6,629 bases of DNA from Clostridia bacterium. GTDB taxonomy: Bacteria > Bacillota > Clostridia > RUG12999. How positions within the stretch are numbered: position 1 is the stretch's first letter; each line of letters opens with the position of its first letter. The notes under the pieces are model-generated. The model saw only the letters and a program-made list of their open reading frames with translations. It did no database searches and was not told the origin of the DNA. The stretch spans positions 1 through 6,629 of the forward strand of contig JAFVVU010000260.1 in NCBI GenBank assembly GCA_017502065.1. Direction: 5' to 3'. Shown here one piece after another: positions 6,272 to 6,629 of the stretch. The position numbers and the translations under genes were made by a program.

Positions 6272-6629
6272 ACAATGTTTTGCGCAGACCTGCAATTTCG
6301 CAGTGCATTGCAAAATCATCAAGCTCCTCGGTATCTACCGTTCGTTTTTTTATTCCTTTAACTGCATCTTTTCTAAATACAGCGCAAACACCTCGCCAAA
6401 CAAGCGCAAACGGATATAAAAACGGAGCCTTTTTAAGTATTTTGTATTTTTCTTTTAAAACCGAAAGTTCCGGGAAAATAAGTGTTTTAAGACTTTCCTT
6501 TTTAACTTCAGCATAGTTTTTCTCTACAGAATTACGATAGATTTCTGCGGCATTTGCCCTTTCTGCAGTGCCGAGCACTCCGCCGCCAAGAATAAATTCT
6601 TCCATATATTTAAGCTCATCGTACATTTC
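6270..6629 (-). CDS. Probable NTP_transf_5-family nucleotidyltransferase, C-terminal part (5' partial)
   Basis: The frame is open to the right edge (a Glu codon precedes the Met at 6626), so only the last 119 codons are seen. Numbering from that Met: FILGGGVLGTAERANAAEIY (11-30), FPELSVLKEKYKIL (51-64), APFLYPFALVWRGVCAVFR (67-85), and a charged tail ending at 118. The order of a 'Gly-Gly-Val-Phe/Leu-Gly' segment, a 'Leu-Lys-x-x-Tyr-x-Ile-Leu' segment, then a hydrophobic aromatic stretch resembles the C-terminal end of putative nucleotidyltransferases (PF14907) found in clostridial surface-polysaccharide loci. The catalytic N-terminal part is not visible, so neither activity nor substrate can be judged. 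It is 10 bases upstream of capF with an overlapping Shine-Dalgarno, so it belongs to the same operon. The family call is from pattern memory. Confidence 0.55.
   Translation of the reverse strand, partial: EMYDELKYMEEFILGGGVLGTAERANAAEIYRNSVEKNYAEVKKESLKTLIFPELSVLKEKYKILKKAPFLYPFALVWRGVCAVFRKDAVKGIKKRTVDTEELDDFAMHCEIAGLRKTL

Noticed and set aside
6260..6322. Longer capF starting at 6322
   Set aside because: It would add 21 residues unrelated to the family and overlap the upstream gene, while AGGAGG points to the ATG at 6259.

Overview
The window comes from a low-to-moderate GC bacterium, most likely an anaerobic Clostridia member of the Bacillota (Oscillospiraceae/Ruminococcaceae-like, gut type). 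The evidence is strong AGGAGG-type ribosome binding sites, consensus TTGACA/TATAAT promoter boxes, a K+-dependent membrane pyrophosphatase, and a YacP/Rae1-type NYN domain fused to a TetM-like translation factor. No database was searched, so the taxonomic placement is an inference. No tRNA, rRNA, CRISPR array or intact insertion sequence was seen.

Left part (1-1448, + strand): the 3' two thirds of a gene for an EF-G/TetM-like ribosome-binding GTPase. Its G domain lies off the left edge. It carries a complete C-terminal YacP/Rae1-like NYN endoribonuclease domain. This is the most unusual object in the window: a factor expected to dock in the ribosomal A site, covalently joined to a nuclease whose B. 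subtilis homologue cuts mRNA in the A site.

Convergent intergenic region (1449-1700): two covarying hairpin terminators, one for each converging gene. Between them lie a REP/RAYT-like palindrome and an unrecognised minus-strand reading-frame remnant.

Centre (1701-3797, - strand): a complete membrane-bound ion-translocating pyrophosphatase (hppA), K+-dependent and probably Na+-pumping by its motifs. Its promoter at about 3880-3909 has a perfect palindromic operator between -35 and -10, plus a third half-site 22 bp away. A 13-bp hairpin follows in the 5' UTR.

Right part (3967-6629, - strand): a tightly packed surface-polysaccharide operon read right to left. It holds the end of a probable NTP_transf_5 nucleotidyltransferase, then capF (SDR plus cupin), then a non-hydrolysing UDP-GlcNAc 2-epimerase. 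The last two are the second and third enzymes of UDP-N-acetyl-L-fucosamine synthesis. The epimerase is interrupted by a one-base deletion near 4917-4919; joined, it would be a normal 380-residue enzyme. No clear terminator separates this operon from the hppA promoter, so readthrough into hppA is possible.
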